Positions 51,913 to 62,279 are shown, counted from the first letter of the stretch. The stretch: 64,000 nt of DNA from Ktedonobacteria bacterium brp13 (GCA_015099395.1 AP024096.1:372001-436000), one strand, 5' to 3'. Translations and numbers: made by a program. The notes: generated by a model not told the origin, from the sequence alone.

Positions 51913-53220
51913 ATGCTACTTTTTTTCCATCTCTCACCACTGATCGAGACTGGTATTATATTGCTGGTGACGATCCTGACACTGCTCGGCATTATGCTAC
52001 GACCCTGGAAGATCAATGAAGCGATCTTTGCACTTTGCGGAGCTGCCATCTTACTGCTGCTGGGACTAATTACGCCGACCAGGGCTGCGACAACCCTGCT
52101 CGGCGATTGGAATACGTTTCTTTTCTTTCTGGGTATGATGAGTATCTCGGCTCTGGCTGAAGCGGCTGGCCTCTTCGATTGGCTAGCCTTTCAAGCAGCC
52201 CGGCTCTCGCGTAACAGTGCACGCTTATTATTTCTCAATACGTTTTTGCTCGGGTCCCTGATCTCGATGTTTTTCTCGAACGACGCGACCGCTCTGATCC
52301 TGACACCTATCGTCTATACGTTGGTCACACGGTTGCGTCTGCCAATACTCCCTTTTCTCTTCACCTGCACGTTTATCGCGGATACCGCTTCGTTCCTGCT
52401 GCCAGTCAGCAATCCAATCAACATTATTGTGACGTCACGCCATCCACTGGACCTGCTCACCTTTGTACGACTGCTTACCTTACCATCCTTGCTGGTCATC
52501 GCTATAAATCTGGGTGTCTTCTACCTCCTCTATCGCAAACAACTCAGGGGACGCTTTGATCTCAAACGTCTCCCGTCGTTGGAAGAGGCGATTACGCACC
52601 GGAGCTATTTTCGCTATACATGCTGCGTGCTCATACTGGTAGGGGCAGCCTATATCACTGCTTCGGCGCTACAGATTCCGCTGTCGCTGATCGCACTGAG
52701 TGGTGCACTACTGCTCCTTATCGGTGCACTCAGCTGGCGGCAGATTACGTTTAATGCACTGGGTCAGCAGATATCCTGGCAGATCTTTGGCTTTATCGGC
52801 GGGATGTTCATTATTATTCAAGCGCTAGAAGGCACTGGTCTGACGGTCTGGTTCGGACAGTGGTTGCTGACGCTGTCGGGCGGGACACCTTTCGGTGCAG
52901 CGCTGGTCGGCACAGTGGGTTCAGCATTGGGCACAAATCTGGTCAACAATGTACCGATGGCGGCTGTGATGAACTCGGCGCTCCAAGGTATGCAACATAG
53001 CCCGCTTACGGTCCAACATGGCTTCATCGCTGCAACGATCTTCGGCTGTGATCTGGGTCCAAATCTGACGACAGTCGGTTCATTGGCGACGGTCCTCTGG
53101 CTATTGATCCTGCGCCAGCGCAATGTAGAGGTCTCGGGCCTGGACTATTTTAAGGTTGGTGTAATTGTTACCCCGCTCATGCTGCTGGCGGGAGCTCTGG
53201 CCATCTGGCTATTGCTTTAA
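51913..53220 (+). CDS. ArsB/anion-permease superfamily transporter
   Basis: 435 residues, about eleven TMs. Family marks of the ion-transporter superfamily: FFLGMMSISALAEAAGLFDWLA, the first signature SMFFSNDATALILTPIVY, the hairpin region PVSNPINIIV, and the second repeat LGTNLVNNVPMAAVMN plus CDLGPNLTTVGSLATVLW. Arsenite, Na+/H+ or citrate are possible substrates; the paired NDA and NLT motifs favour ArsB-like. No ars regulator adjoins it. It is followed 21 bp later by a UspA protein gene, so the two may form an operon. Confidence 0.83.
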   Translation: MLLFFHLSPLIETGIILLVTILTLLGIMLRPWKINEAIFALCGAAILLLLGLITPTRAATTLLGDWNTFLFFLGMMSISALAEAAGLFDWLAFQAARLSRNSARLLFLNTFLLGSLISMFFSNDATALILTPIVYTLVTRLRLPILPFLFTCTFIADTASFLLPVSNPINIIVTSRHPLDLLTFVRLLTLPSLLVIAINLGVFYLLYRKQLRGRFDLKRLPSLEEAITHRSYFRYTCCVLILVGAAYITASALQIPLSLIALSGALLLLIGALSWRQITFNALGQQISWQIFGFIGGMFIIIQALEGTGLTVWFGQWLLTLSGGTPFGAALVGTVGSALGTNLVNNVPMAAVMNSALQGMQHSPLTVQHGFIAATIFGCDLGPNLTTVGSLATVLWLLILRQRNVEVSGLDYFKVGVIVTPLMLLAGALAIWLLL

Positions 53221-53241
53221 AGCAGCGTCAGGAGGGAATAG

Positions 53242-53784
53242 ATGCGCATTCTCTGTTGTCTGGATGGGACGAATATTACACAGCTCCAACAGGCGGTTTC
53301 AACATTGATCAAAATCGACCAGCAATCCGCCATTGGCCTGCTCTATGTTATCGATAGTGGACCACGTCACGATATGCAGCGGCGTCGCGAGTCGCTGTTC
53401 CGCACCGGCCCGCTACCACAGCGCCAGGAGGCACGTATGGACGCAGCCGAGACCACAGCAGCACAGGATATCTTGCAAGAGGGAAGCAAGTATTTTCCCA
53501 CTGCGGAGATCCTGCAACGCTCAGGACAACCTGAACAGCAGATCATCTATGTCATCTTCTCGTGGCAGGCAGATGTCGTACTCCTCTGCCCACGTTCACC
53601 CGAGCAAGACGGTCCGAGCATCGGTCCGCACTCGCTCGGTCATGTTGCGCGCTTCGTTATCGACCACGCAGGCTGCCCGGTCCTGCTCATCCGTCATACA
53701 GACCAGCGACCACCACAGCCTCCACCCTATCCACCCAATGCACAGCAACGCGCACCACTACCACCAAATTCACCACAATCTTAG
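53242..53784 (+). CDS. Universal stress protein (UspA family)
   Basis: 180 residues. N-terminal strand ILCCLDGTNITQL, central FSWQADVVLLCPR, and C-terminal GPHSLGHVARFVIDHAGCPVLLIR, the Usp nucleotide-binding site GxxG(S)xxxxxxxxxxxCPVL. A Pro/Gln-rich tail (about 152-180) follows. A GGAGGGA sequence precedes the ATG. It lies downstream of the ArsB-like gene, possibly linking transport to stress or ATP state. Confidence 0.88.
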   Translation: MRILCCLDGTNITQLQQAVSTLIKIDQQSAIGLLYVIDSGPRHDMQRRRESLFRTGPLPQRQEARMDAAETTAAQDILQEGSKYFPTAEILQRSGQPEQQIIYVIFSWQADVVLLCPRSPEQDGPSIGPHSLGHVARFVIDHAGCPVLLIRHTDQRPPQPPPYPPNAQQRAPLPPNSPQS

Positions 53785-53878
53785 TAACTCATCAGGGTAC
53801 ACAGTCAGACTATAAACCGATAGAATAGGATAGAATACATTCTCGACATTCTCGTCTATATATCTATATAGACCCACA

Positions 53879-53919
53879 GATCCGCGATAGCACGACAACC
53901 AGGCGTGCTATTGCGGATC
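53879..53919. terminator. Bidirectional terminator between convergent genes
   Basis: GATCCGCGATAGCAC and GTGCTATTGCGGATC pair over 15 bp with one wobble and an 11-nt loop. The right arm covers the last codons of the minus-strand ATPase gene. Confidence 0.75.
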
Positions 53920-55371
53920 ATTGTCCAATGACTCCTGTTCAAGACCCAGCAGTTCTTTGAGCAACATCTGCAGTGCATGCTCCTGCTCTCTATAGAACTG
54001 GCGTGTACTACCGAAACCCAGACGCGCCGAGGTCTGGGCATTTGGCAGGTGATACTTGAAGTAATGATAGTGGAGAATATTGTAAAGCCGCCACTCAGGC
54101 GCACTATCAGAACGCATACCACTGCCCTGCATGCACTCAAAGGCGGCCTTCAAGAAATCACGTACCAGTACGCCCTTGCGCGTATTGGGAGAGTTTCTCT
54201 TCAACACCGCCACGTAATGCATCTCCGCCAGCTTGCTCTTCTCCAGAGCATCGGTATCGCTAAAATGATCGAGCACCTCTTTAAGATCATGAATCGTCAG
54301 TGCGGAGACACTCACCAGCGCAATCTCGCGCATATGTTTACGGAATAACGCACTCTCGCTCAACTCCGGCAATTTGCGACGCCCCTCGGGCAGTTGAGCA
54401 ACCTCAAGCTTGAGATTCTGCTGTTGCTCCTCGCTCAGATCTTCCCAGGCCTGATCAAAATGCGGTTCCAGCTCTTCATAGATGGCCTCTTGCACCAACA
54501 GGTCGCTCGCCTGATCGCGCCCGCTCTCTTGCTTTGCTAATGCCAGGTGCGTCAGGTGCAACAACTTCTCATCGAAGATTTTACGGCAGGCCACCTGAAT
54601 ATAAAAAGGATGGCGACCGGCCAGCGTCAGGATATGCTCTACCTCACTGGAAGTGAAAGGCAGACCAGCGCGTTCCGCTGGCAATGTAATCAGTTCACGT
54701 GCCTCTTCCTGCGTCAGCGCGCTAAGCACACACGTCTGGAATATATTGAAGAATGGTGATGAAGCCACCTCGGTCGAATGGCAGACTTCGTAAAGCGGCT
54801 TCATTGAAGCCGTGACGTATGAGATAAGGTCGTAGATACCCGCGAGTGAGCGCATAAACGAGAAGAAGTCGGGATCAAAGTGTGGATTGCGCGTCACTTT
54901 ATCAAAGGCATCCATCAAGAGTACCGGTCGGAAGCCCGCTGCATTAATATCTTCCAGCAAGCGTTTAAACCGATCCTCGCCACTTAACTCCATAGACGGA
55001 GCCTGCAATACTAACTTTGGACGGCTCTGGAGAATGATCTGCTTACAGACCAGGTTGAAAAAGTCTTCACGAGTCTTCTTCGGATACTCGCGCCAATCGG
55101 TGCGAATAAAGATACGATCGGTCAACTCATGTCCTAGCAGTCGCTGAATCTCGGGTGAACCCAGAAACTTGAGCAACGAGGACTTCCCAATATGGCGCGA
55201 ACCAACCACAGAGAAACACTGCCGTTTCTCAACTGCATTGTAGAGCATACGCAGCTCATGCCGCCGTCCAATAAACATATCGGCATCACGTACTGCGTCA
55301 CAGTCGTAATAAGGATTGCCTGGTTGTAAATCCACGAAAGTGCCATCCTTTCTTGCATTATCGGTCATCAT
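53908..55371 (-). CDS. STAND-like ATPase
   Basis: 487 residues. The ATPase starts at a NPYYDC..DADMFIGRRHEL entry motif (about 18-40), then Walker A GSRHIGKSS (about 57-65), Walker B VLLMDAFDKV (about 150), and the helical C-terminal half of an AAA_16/archaeal ATPase type. The last 150 residues contain a winged-helix-like part and end with MLLKELLGLEQES. The entry motif NPY..F.GR is also found in the 1694-residue protein encoded divergently. No effector domain is seen. Start uncertain: two ATG codons at 55371 and 55368 follow a weak AGAG. Likely a signal-responsive ATPase in a shared pathway. Confidence 0.82.
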   Translation of the reverse strand: MMTDNARKDGTFVDLQPGNPYYDCDAVRDADMFIGRRHELRMLYNAVEKRQCFSVVGSRHIGKSSLLKFLGSPEIQRLLGHELTDRIFIRTDWREYPKKTREDFFNLVCKQIILQSRPKLVLQAPSMELSGEDRFKRLLEDINAAGFRPVLLMDAFDKVTRNPHFDPDFFSFMRSLAGIYDLISYVTASMKPLYEVCHSTEVASSPFFNIFQTCVLSALTQEEARELITLPAERAGLPFTSSEVEHILTLAGRHPFYIQVACRKIFDEKLLHLTHLALAKQESGRDQASDLLVQEAIYEELEPHFDQAWEDLSEEQQQNLKLEVAQLPEGRRKLPELSESALFRKHMREIALVSVSALTIHDLKEVLDHFSDTDALEKSKLAEMHYVAVLKRNSPNTRKGVLVRDFLKAAFECMQGSGMRSDSAPEWRLYNILHYHYFKYHLPNAQTSARLGFGSTRQFYREQEHALQMLLKELLGLEQESLDNDPQ

Positions 55372-55626
55372 GACTCTCTGAACCTTCACATGCCACCCAC
55401 CTCTTATCTCTAGTGACAATCATTAGAATAGTATTGTACAATAAAGTATGCATTCTCTAGAGTGACACGTACTGCCGCTATATTGACACGCACCAAAATT
55501 CTATGACACAACACCAGACACGGATCATAGGCTCAAATTTTCAATAGAAAACTGTACGTCGGACAACGAAACGTATCAGGCGCATAATCAAGCCTCTACA
55601 ACTATATATGACGCAGGAAAACTACA

Positions 55627-55664
55627 TTTTATCAACGGCACCACTTTTTATCAACGGCACCACT
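55627..55664 (+). repeat. 19-bp tandem duplication
   Basis: Two perfect copies of TTTTATCAACGGCACCACT lie in the 470-bp spacer between the divergent ATPase genes. The rest of the spacer (55372-55841) holds no gene. Confidence 0.88.
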
Positions 55665-55841
55665 ATGGCAGGCCCTGTCATAGTATCTGCCGTATGCTTA
55701 GACAGTAACGTTTCACTGCTCATCCATAAATCTGACCTGTTCAGGTTTTCAGAATACTTACTACTTATTATTGCTAACATAGAGCAATTTCGATGAAAGA
55801 CCCATACAGAAAAGACTTATCTATAAAGGAGTGAGGGAAAG

Positions 55842-58800
55842 ATGATCACCAATCCACGACGTCAAAATATTCATTTTACGCATAAGCGTAATAAAAGAAA
55901 CCTGCACTCCGAACGGACAATCGTCATAAAACAGCCTGAACGCACAGTCATTCGTCAGTTACAGGATGCGCTCTGGGAGAGTTCTGCGATAACATCGATT
56001 CTCTGGAATTATCGTACGAAAGACTGGGTCACCAATGTCCATGCTGTCGACTTTGACAACGATGGTGATATAGAGGTATTGCTCAGTTCACGCGATGGCA
56101 TTGTACGTGTTCATACACCAATGGGAGCCAAAAAGTGGGAATGGAAGCAGGAGAACAAAGCGATCAGCGCGATGTTCGCGCTGCCAATCTCAATGCTCAC
56201 CGAATCCGCTACGGCTTATCAACGTCAAGCCTGTATTATCGTTGGCACGCGTGAGGGTGATCTTTACGCTATCGACCAGAATGGCAAAACGGTCAAAAAC
56301 TGGCACTACACAACTGGTCGTATGATCCGCCAGATCTATGCTACTCCCCAGCTCCCAAATTGCTTGCTTGTCGGCTCTGAGGACCGCTGTATTCACTTCG
56401 TGGACCGCCGCACAGGTAAGGAGCTCTACCCACCCCTCAAAACCGGCGGTTGGGTACGCAGTGTCTTTGCCTATGATATAGATGGCGATGGCGAATGCGA
56501 GATCCTCGTCGGCTCAGGCGATGACCATCTCTATATTCTCAATAGTCAGGGTCAACTACTCGATAAACTGTTTTTAGCGCACCAGATCTATGCTATGCTG
56601 ACTGCACCACTCATGGATGGCGGACCCGTCAGAGTCATCACCAGTTCAAATCGTAAAAATCTTTTTACCTGGACAATACATCGTGCTACAGATGGTCACT
56701 GGAGCGTCGAAAAAGTATGGGAGACGCAACCCGAACACACACTCTTCGGCAACCGTATTCACACGATCTTTGTCCATGACATCGATGGGGACCATCAGCA
56801 AGAGATATTACTGGGTGCGGAAGACGGCTACCTCTATATCCTCAATCTTCATGGTCAACTCCTCCTGAAACGTCGCTTCGGCAGTAGTGTCTATAGTATC
56901 TGGGCCATGGACATTAACAACGATGGTCAGCAAGAGATCCTCGTTGGCACTGAAGATAACGGCGTCTATGTTGTGCAATTTCAGATCAATGATGAAATCT
57001 ATAATCGAGTCAAAAACGTTTATAACGAGATTATTACAAATCAAGAGATAGATGATATTAAAGCGCTGAAAGAACTGACCCCTAGAGAGAAGGCTACGTT
57101 GAAAGAGTTTGTCGATGAAGCTTCACCGTTCCAACGCCAACAGATGGAGGTAGATAGGGCCACTCAACTCATGCAAGACGGCAACTATGAACAGGCCCTC
57201 AAGCTCTTCTTACGCGCACGCCGCCAGAACGTACAATACTGCTGGGAACAACCGGTGCTAACGCAGGGCTATATATGGTCGCTTGGTATTGGTAAGATTG
57301 CAAACCACAAGGACAACCATCTGATTGTGGGTACCGATGAAGGCTACATCTGCGCTATCGATGTTACTGGCGGCGAGCAACACGTACGTTGGTCAACAAA
57401 CGTACACGATCGTGTACGCATGCTTCAGATTGCTGAGTTCCATTCAGGCGAGATCGACTCCATCGCAGCCGTGCTAGCCAACCATCGCATGGTCATCCTC
57501 AATGCGCAGGGCGAGATTATTAAAGAACATACCTTCTCGCATGTCGAAGATTGGGCGCGCTGCCTTGAGATCGATATGCATAAAGAGGATTATCACCGCG
57601 CGCCGGAGATCCTGGTAGGTCTGGAAAATAAACAGATTGCTATCTGGGATGCCAATATCGAACACGAGCGCAAAACGATTACCACCCCCCAGGGCATCAA
57701 CATCCTTTGTACAGCAGAAGTAACGCAGAGTGGTCGCTCCGATGTGATTGCCGGCTCCATCAAAGATCTGGTCGTCGTCTATGATAACGAGGGCAACGAG
57801 CGCTGGCGCTTTCAGACGCAGGACCGCGTACTTGCCATCGACGTAGCCGACATCGACCTGGATGGGTACCCGGAAGTGGTAGTTGGCTCCGAGGATCGCA
57901 ACGTCTACGTTATTGACCACGAAGGTCACCTGAAGTGGCGCTATCGTACACCTCGCGCAGTAAACGATGTCACCGTCTGTAGCACTCGGCAGAGCGGAGA
58001 GAACGAGGGAGATTCACAACCAGAGATGCTCGACATATTGATTGGTTGCGCAGATGGCTACATCTACATCCTTTCGCCCAACGGTGATCTCCGCTGGAAA
58101 TATCAAAGTGCCAATCGTGTGAAAGCGCTACGCGCCAGAAAAATCATTGGCGATAAAAAAGTAGAGATCGCACTCGCCACCGAGAATAAACTTGAACTGC
58201 TCCAGATCATAGATCAAACAAAACTGTTTGCACAGATACAGGATTGCTGGAACAGTTGGCTCGATACCAGAGAAGATCGCCATGCCGCTCTCATGGAGTT
58301 AACTCACCATAGCGATGACTTTATTCGTTCATTTGCACTCGTAAAGGTGGCCGGACAGCAGACTCGCCATGAAGAAGATATTCGGCGCTTACTAGAAGCA
58401 TCACGCACCGACGACGCGCTGGAAGTCAAGCGAGAACTGGTCCGTGCAATCATTGTGCTTTATATCGTTACTACCAATAAAGAAGAGAACGCGCGCCAGG
58501 CACGTAACCTGCTCAACCAGTTTGCCGCCGATCCCGATCCTGAGATCCGCCTCGCAATCGTCAATATCCTGCCTAAACTTCTGGAGCTTGATGAGGGGAT
58601 CTGCTTCTCTTACCTTGAATACTTCACACACAATATCGATCTATGGGTACGACGTGCTGTCGTACGCCAGATCGATACACTTACAGAGAAATATGCCGCT
58701 CGCGCATTCAAGCTTCTTTTAAATACTGTCAACGACGAAGATGAATGGATACGACAAGAGACGGCGCGTGCCCTTGCACATTACTTTGATGCTCATCCGC

Positions 58801-60926
58801 AAAATACCATCCGTGATAGCATCGAGCTGATCTCAACCCGTATAAAAATTGCTATCCTGCAACAGATCTCCTACTCAGCACGCAAACCCGAGATCAGAGC
58901 CTGGTTTCAGAGCCTGGCGACTCTCATCAGTGATGTAGATAAGCCCGCAGTTATCACCCACCTCGATGAAATCATCGCAGCAATCTCTCAATTGCAACAG
59001 TTTGATCCAATCTATAGCGAAGACTACCGCCAGATCTACACAGAGTTTCGCCGCTTACAGCAGATACATTCAAGTGGCGCACTCGCCGTCTATCAATGGT
59101 ACAACGTAGCCGAGGAGACAACCGCCCAGAGCTATGCGATCATTCGTGTCTGCCTGCGCACCTTTGATAGATTGCAAGAGGTTGCAACAATCATGCAGGC
59201 CTTCGAGCGCCGTGAAGAGGTACGCGATCGCATGACAAGCCTGATTAACGCGACCGATACGATCGAGTCGATCCGTAACGATCTGCAACTGCAAGAGCTG
59301 GCACAAAAAGAGAGCTTCCCTCAGGGCTACCGCCTACCAGAACTCGCCATTCTGCAACGCCTGGTAGAGCAGGTCTATCAACTTATTAAAGCTGAGATCA
59401 ACCGCCTGCGTGGCAGCGCCGAGCTAGTAGCAGAGATACGTAATAAAGAGGTACACCAGGAAGAGCAGGTCATCATCTCTCTACAGGTCACTAATAAAGG
59501 CGTCAGCACGGCAGACAACGTTATAGTCGATCTCCTGGCAGCACCACAACAGTTTCGTATCATCGGCGAGCCACAACGCAGCCTGATCCAGGTTCCCAAT
59601 AAAAACTGGCGCAGTGTAGAGTTCACTATCCAGCCCCATATCAAGCAGCCGCGCCTGGAATTTCATATCACCTATGATGATGCAGAGAAACGTGGCAAGC
59701 AGACAGATTTTGCGGATGTGATCACGCTCTACAATGATCTGCGGCCTTACATCGAGATTCCCAATCCGTACACCAGCGGAACGCCTATTCGCGACACCAA
59801 AATGTTTTATGGGCGGCGCAACGACATTGAGACACTTACGACAAAGCTGAGTAGCGTGACCGCCAATAAAGTTGTTGTCCTTTCGGGACAACGTAGAATG
59901 GGCAAGACAAGCCTGATCTATCAATTGGCAAACAACCTGGAGAAAGGTAAACAACTTCCGGTCCTGATCGATCTCCAACGCCTGGCAGCAGTACAAAATA
60001 CAAGTCAGTTTTTTATGGGGCTGGCACAATATATCTGTGAGGAGGCGCTGCGCAGAAAACAGCTTATCCTCCCGGCACCACAGTCAGCAGCCTTCAACGA
60101 TAATCCCACGGCTAGCTTTGATGCCTTTCTAGCCGAAACCTTACGTGCACTGCATAATGAGAAGCTGGTCTTCATGCTCGATGAATTCGAGACCTTGCAG
60201 GAAAAGATCAACAATGGGCCACTCAATCTGGACGTGCTCCACTACCTGCGCAGCCAGATGCAACACCGTGAAGGGCTGAACTTCCTGCTTGTAGGCACAC
60301 CAAATATTCGCAATGTTACCGAGCCGTCCTGGTCGGTCTTCTTCAATATCGCGCTCCAGCACTCGCTCAATAAATTGAGGCCCAATGAGGCAGAGGCGCT
60401 GATCACCGAACCGGTCAAAGAGTATCTTGTCTATGATATGCTGGCTCTGGAGCGCATGCACCAACTCTCCGGTGACCTGCCATATTTCATCCACGTACTC
60501 AGCGAAATATTAATCAACTACAGCAATCTGCATCATAGAGCCTATATCACGGTCAATGATATCAATAAGGTTCTGGATACCGTACTGGAAGAGCAATCAA
60601 GTAGTATCCAGTGGATCTGGGACCAGCCAAAGTCTGCGCTTGAACGCTTCCTACTCGCGTTGCTGGCGCAGAACCAGAGTAGGCAAGGCGGCCAGATCTT
60701 TACGCTCAGTGATATCTATCGAGAATTCGATATGCAAGGTCTCCCGTATGAGCAAGACAAAGTAACTGCCGCATTCAAAAATCTCGTACGAGCCGATATT
60801 GTTGAGGAACAACAGAATGGAATGCACTACCGCATCCCCATCGGCCTCTTCAGAGAATGGCTACGTAAAGCCAAATCACCACAGCGCGTCATCCGAGAAG
60901 AGTTTACAGGCAGAGATTTCTTGTAA
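55842..60926 (+). CDS. FG-GAP propeller / HEAT / STAND ATPase giant protein
   Basis: 1694 residues, no signal peptide or TM. Order: first FG-GAP/PQQ-like propeller (about 65-376) with calcium-type loops DFDNDGD (70), DIDGDGE (212), DIDGDHQ (313), DINNDGQ (357); a helical TPR-like link (about 430-465); a second propeller (about 473-790) with DIDLDGY (670); HEAT-like repeats (about 800-1020, e.g. DPDPEIRLAIVNILPKL); helical region; a CARDB-like beta domain (about 1190-1290); then a STAND-like ATPase starting NPYTSGTP..KMFYGRR (1306), Walker A GQRRMGKTS (near 1348), Walker B LVFMLDEFE (near 1441), and a C-terminal winged helix. FG-GAP propellers are normally extracellular; here they would be cytosolic sensors. 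GGAGTGAGGGAAAG precedes the ATG. Divergent from the 487-residue ATPase. Confidence 0.85.
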   Translation: MITNPRRQNIHFTHKRNKRNLHSERTIVIKQPERTVIRQLQDALWESSAITSILWNYRTKDWVTNVHAVDFDNDGDIEVLLSSRDGIVRVHTPMGAKKWEWKQENKAISAMFALPISMLTESATAYQRQACIIVGTREGDLYAIDQNGKTVKNWHYTTGRMIRQIYATPQLPNCLLVGSEDRCIHFVDRRTGKELYPPLKTGGWVRSVFAYDIDGDGECEILVGSGDDHLYILNSQGQLLDKLFLAHQIYAMLTAPLMDGGPVRVITSSNRKNLFTWTIHRATDGHWSVEKVWETQPEHTLFGNRIHTIFVHDIDGDHQQEILLGAEDGYLYILNLHGQLLLKRRFGSSVYSIWAMDINNDGQQEILVGTEDNGVYVVQFQINDEIYNRVKNVYNEIITNQEIDDIKALKELTPREKATLKEFVDEASPFQRQQMEVDRATQLMQDGNYEQALKLFLRARRQNVQYCWEQPVLTQGYIWSLGIGKIANHKDNHLIVGTDEGYICAIDVTGGEQHVRWSTNVHDRVRMLQIAEFHSGEIDSIAAVLANHRMVILNAQGEIIKEHTFSHVEDWARCLEIDMHKEDYHRAPEILVGLENKQIAIWDANIEHERKTITTPQGINILCTAEVTQSGRSDVIAGSIKDLVVVYDNEGNERWRFQTQDRVLAIDVADIDLDGYPEVVVGSEDRNVYVIDHEGHLKWRYRTPRAVNDVTVCSTRQSGENEGDSQPEMLDILIGCADGYIYILSPNGDLRWKYQSANRVKALRARKIIGDKKVEIALATENKLELLQIIDQTKLFAQIQDCWNSWLDTREDRHAALMELTHHSDDFIRSFALVKVAGQQTRHEEDIRRLLEASRTDDALEVKRELVRAIIVLYIVTTNKEENARQARNLLNQFAADPDPEIRLAIVNILPKLLELDEGICFSYLEYFTHNIDLWVRRAVVRQIDTLTEKYAARAFKLLLNTVNDEDEWIRQETARALAHYFDAHPQNTIRDSIELISTRIKIAILQQISYSARKPEIRAWFQSLATLISDVDKPAVITHLDEIIAAISQLQQFDPIYSEDYRQIYTEFRRLQQIHSSGALAVYQWYNVAEETTAQSYAIIRVCLRTFDRLQEVATIMQAFERREEVRDRMTSLINATDTIESIRNDLQLQELAQKESFPQGYRLPELAILQRLVEQVYQLIKAEINRLRGSAELVAEIRNKEVHQEEQVIISLQVTNKGVSTADNVIVDLLAAPQQFRIIGEPQRSLIQVPNKNWRSVEFTIQPHIKQPRLEFHITYDDAEKRGKQTDFADVITLYNDLRPYIEIPNPYTSGTPIRDTKMFYGRRNDIETLTTKLSSVTANKVVVLSGQRRMGKTSLIYQLANNLEKGKQLPVLIDLQRLAAVQNTSQFFMGLAQYICEEALRRKQLILPAPQSAAFNDNPTASFDAFLAETLRALHNEKLVFMLDEFETLQEKINNGPLNLDVLHYLRSQMQHREGLNFLLVGTPNIRNVTEPSWSVFFNIALQHSLNKLRPNEAEALITEPVKEYLVYDMLALERMHQLSGDLPYFIHVLSEILINYSNLHHRAYITVNDINKVLDTVLEEQSSSIQWIWDQPKSALERFLLALLAQNQSRQGGQIFTLSDIYREFDMQGLPYEQDKVTAAFKNLVRADIVEEQQNGMHYRIPIGLFREWLRKAKSPQRVIREEFTGRDFL

Positions 60927-60955
60927 AGGAAGATAAACAGAGGTTGCTTGTGAAG

Positions 60956-61005
60956 GGAGATAAGAGGTTGATTTCGCTCTATCAGCGCTTTCAACCTCTA
61001 TCTCC
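60956..61005. terminator. Terminator between convergent genes
   Basis: GGAGATAAGAGGTTGA and TCAACCTCTATCTCC pair over 15 bp with one bulged base and a 19-nt loop. Confidence 0.8.
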
Positions 61006-61037
61006 GTTCCAAAACAATGTGGAAAACATGTGCAGCG

Positions 61038-62162
61038 TTATGAGGCAGACAGGTAATATTTTTGTTCGAGGTAATCTAGTAGCATGTCAGAGGTCAACTT
61101 GATACGCAGCCGGCAAGCATTGGTCTCCGTCGAGTCAAAGGTGCCATTCTCGTAGAGCTTATTAGAGGGCGCGCCCCCACCACACAACAGGAAATACTCG
61201 CAGCTCTCACGACAACGTTCAATACCTTTTTGAATATCCGTGTTCATCTTTATAAACTTCTCATGCGTAAAAATCTGTTCTAAGGGGGTATCAAAGACAT
61301 TGCCTAATGTAAAACTCCCATAGGTAGGATGGGTTACGGAGAGCAGTTCGGGCGAGAATGTGGAGATATTCCCTTTGGTATCAAAGTTCAGAATAGCGGC
61401 CGCTGTATTGGTCTCCACTTGTGGTGCCAGGCGACCAGCCTTAATACGACGCAGTATGGTATCAATCTCGCGAATCGGCAACGGATTATCGCTCTGCTCA
61501 TTTAATACAAGCAGATGCTTGAGGAATTGCTGATAGCGCTGCATCCCTGCCGGCGTATGCAACGACGATTGTGTGTTACAACCCTCGACCTCTTCAGGAT
61601 TCAGGCCCAGGCGCGTAGGGCGCACCTCCATAAAAAAGTGCCAGAACTCATCGGGATAGAGGACAGTCTCGCCAGTCACCACCGAAATGACCGAGAAGGG
61701 AATATTGTTGGCCTTGAGCAATTGAATCCCACGCATCACGCGCTCAAACGTGCCATGATTGGCCCAATCCACACGCTGAGCATTATGCAAGAACTGCGGA
61801 CCATCAATACTTACACCAATACGGACATGCTGCTCCAGAATGAAATCACACCATTCCTGCGTGATCAACGTCGCATTGGTCTGAAAAGAATTGATGATAG
61901 CGATACCTGCGCTATTCCACTTTTGCTGGATAGCAAACGCACGACGATAAAAGGCAGTGGAAAGCACCAGCGGCTCACCCGCATGCCAGACACAGGTCAC
62001 TCGCCCATCAAGAAAAGAGGAAGACACAAAAAGAGCCTTAAATATCTGCTCTAGCGTAGCATCACTTATGCGGTTATTCAGATTGCGCTGTGGCAAATAA
62101 CAATAGCGACAATTGATATTGCACAAAGATGTAGGCTGAATCACTACGAGTCTGGTCTGCAC
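61038..62162 (-). CDS. Radical SAM/SPASM cyclophane maturase, GrrM/OscB-like
   Basis: 374 residues. The radical SAM motif CNINCRYCYLPQR gives the CxxxCxxC ligands of the 4Fe-4S cluster (Cys14, 18, 21). VTCVWHAGEPLVL, INSFQTNATLI and IGVSIDGPQFLHN are typical of SPASM peptide maturases, and the C-terminal Cys set ERCRESCEYFLLCGGGAPSNKLYENG plus a later ACRLR binds auxiliary clusters. The style is that of GrrM/OscB enzymes, which join an aromatic ring to the side chain two residues on (three-residue cyclophanes). Start is the GTG at 62162 because GAGGAGTGA lies eight bases before it; it gives MQTRLVVIQPTS, the usual N-terminus. A Trp/Asp-rich peptide gene lies 117 bp upstream. Confidence 0.87.
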   Translation of the reverse strand: MQTRLVVIQPTSLCNINCRYCYLPQRNLNNRISDATLEQIFKALFVSSSFLDGRVTCVWHAGEPLVLSTAFYRRAFAIQQKWNSAGIAIINSFQTNATLITQEWCDFILEQHVRIGVSIDGPQFLHNAQRVDWANHGTFERVMRGIQLLKANNIPFSVISVVTGETVLYPDEFWHFFMEVRPTRLGLNPEEVEGCNTQSSLHTPAGMQRYQQFLKHLLVLNEQSDNPLPIREIDTILRRIKAGRLAPQVETNTAAAILNFDTKGNISTFSPELLSVTHPTYGSFTLGNVFDTPLEQIFTHEKFIKMNTDIQKGIERCRESCEYFLLCGGGAPSNKLYENGTFDSTETNACRLRIKLTSDMLLDYLEQKYYLSAS

Positions 62163-62279
62163 GTAATAAGTCACTCCTCGTTATCGCTCAACGCACGCCA
62201 TAAAAGAAGTCACAGAACTCAGGAGTCAAAAGCTTACCGCTAGTCTCTTTATACTATTTCCTTGCTTAACACTCCCGCC

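Noticed and set aside
55608..55796. 62-codon frame between the divergent ATPase genes
   Set aside because: It contains a 19-bp duplication and lacks a ribosome site; likely chance.
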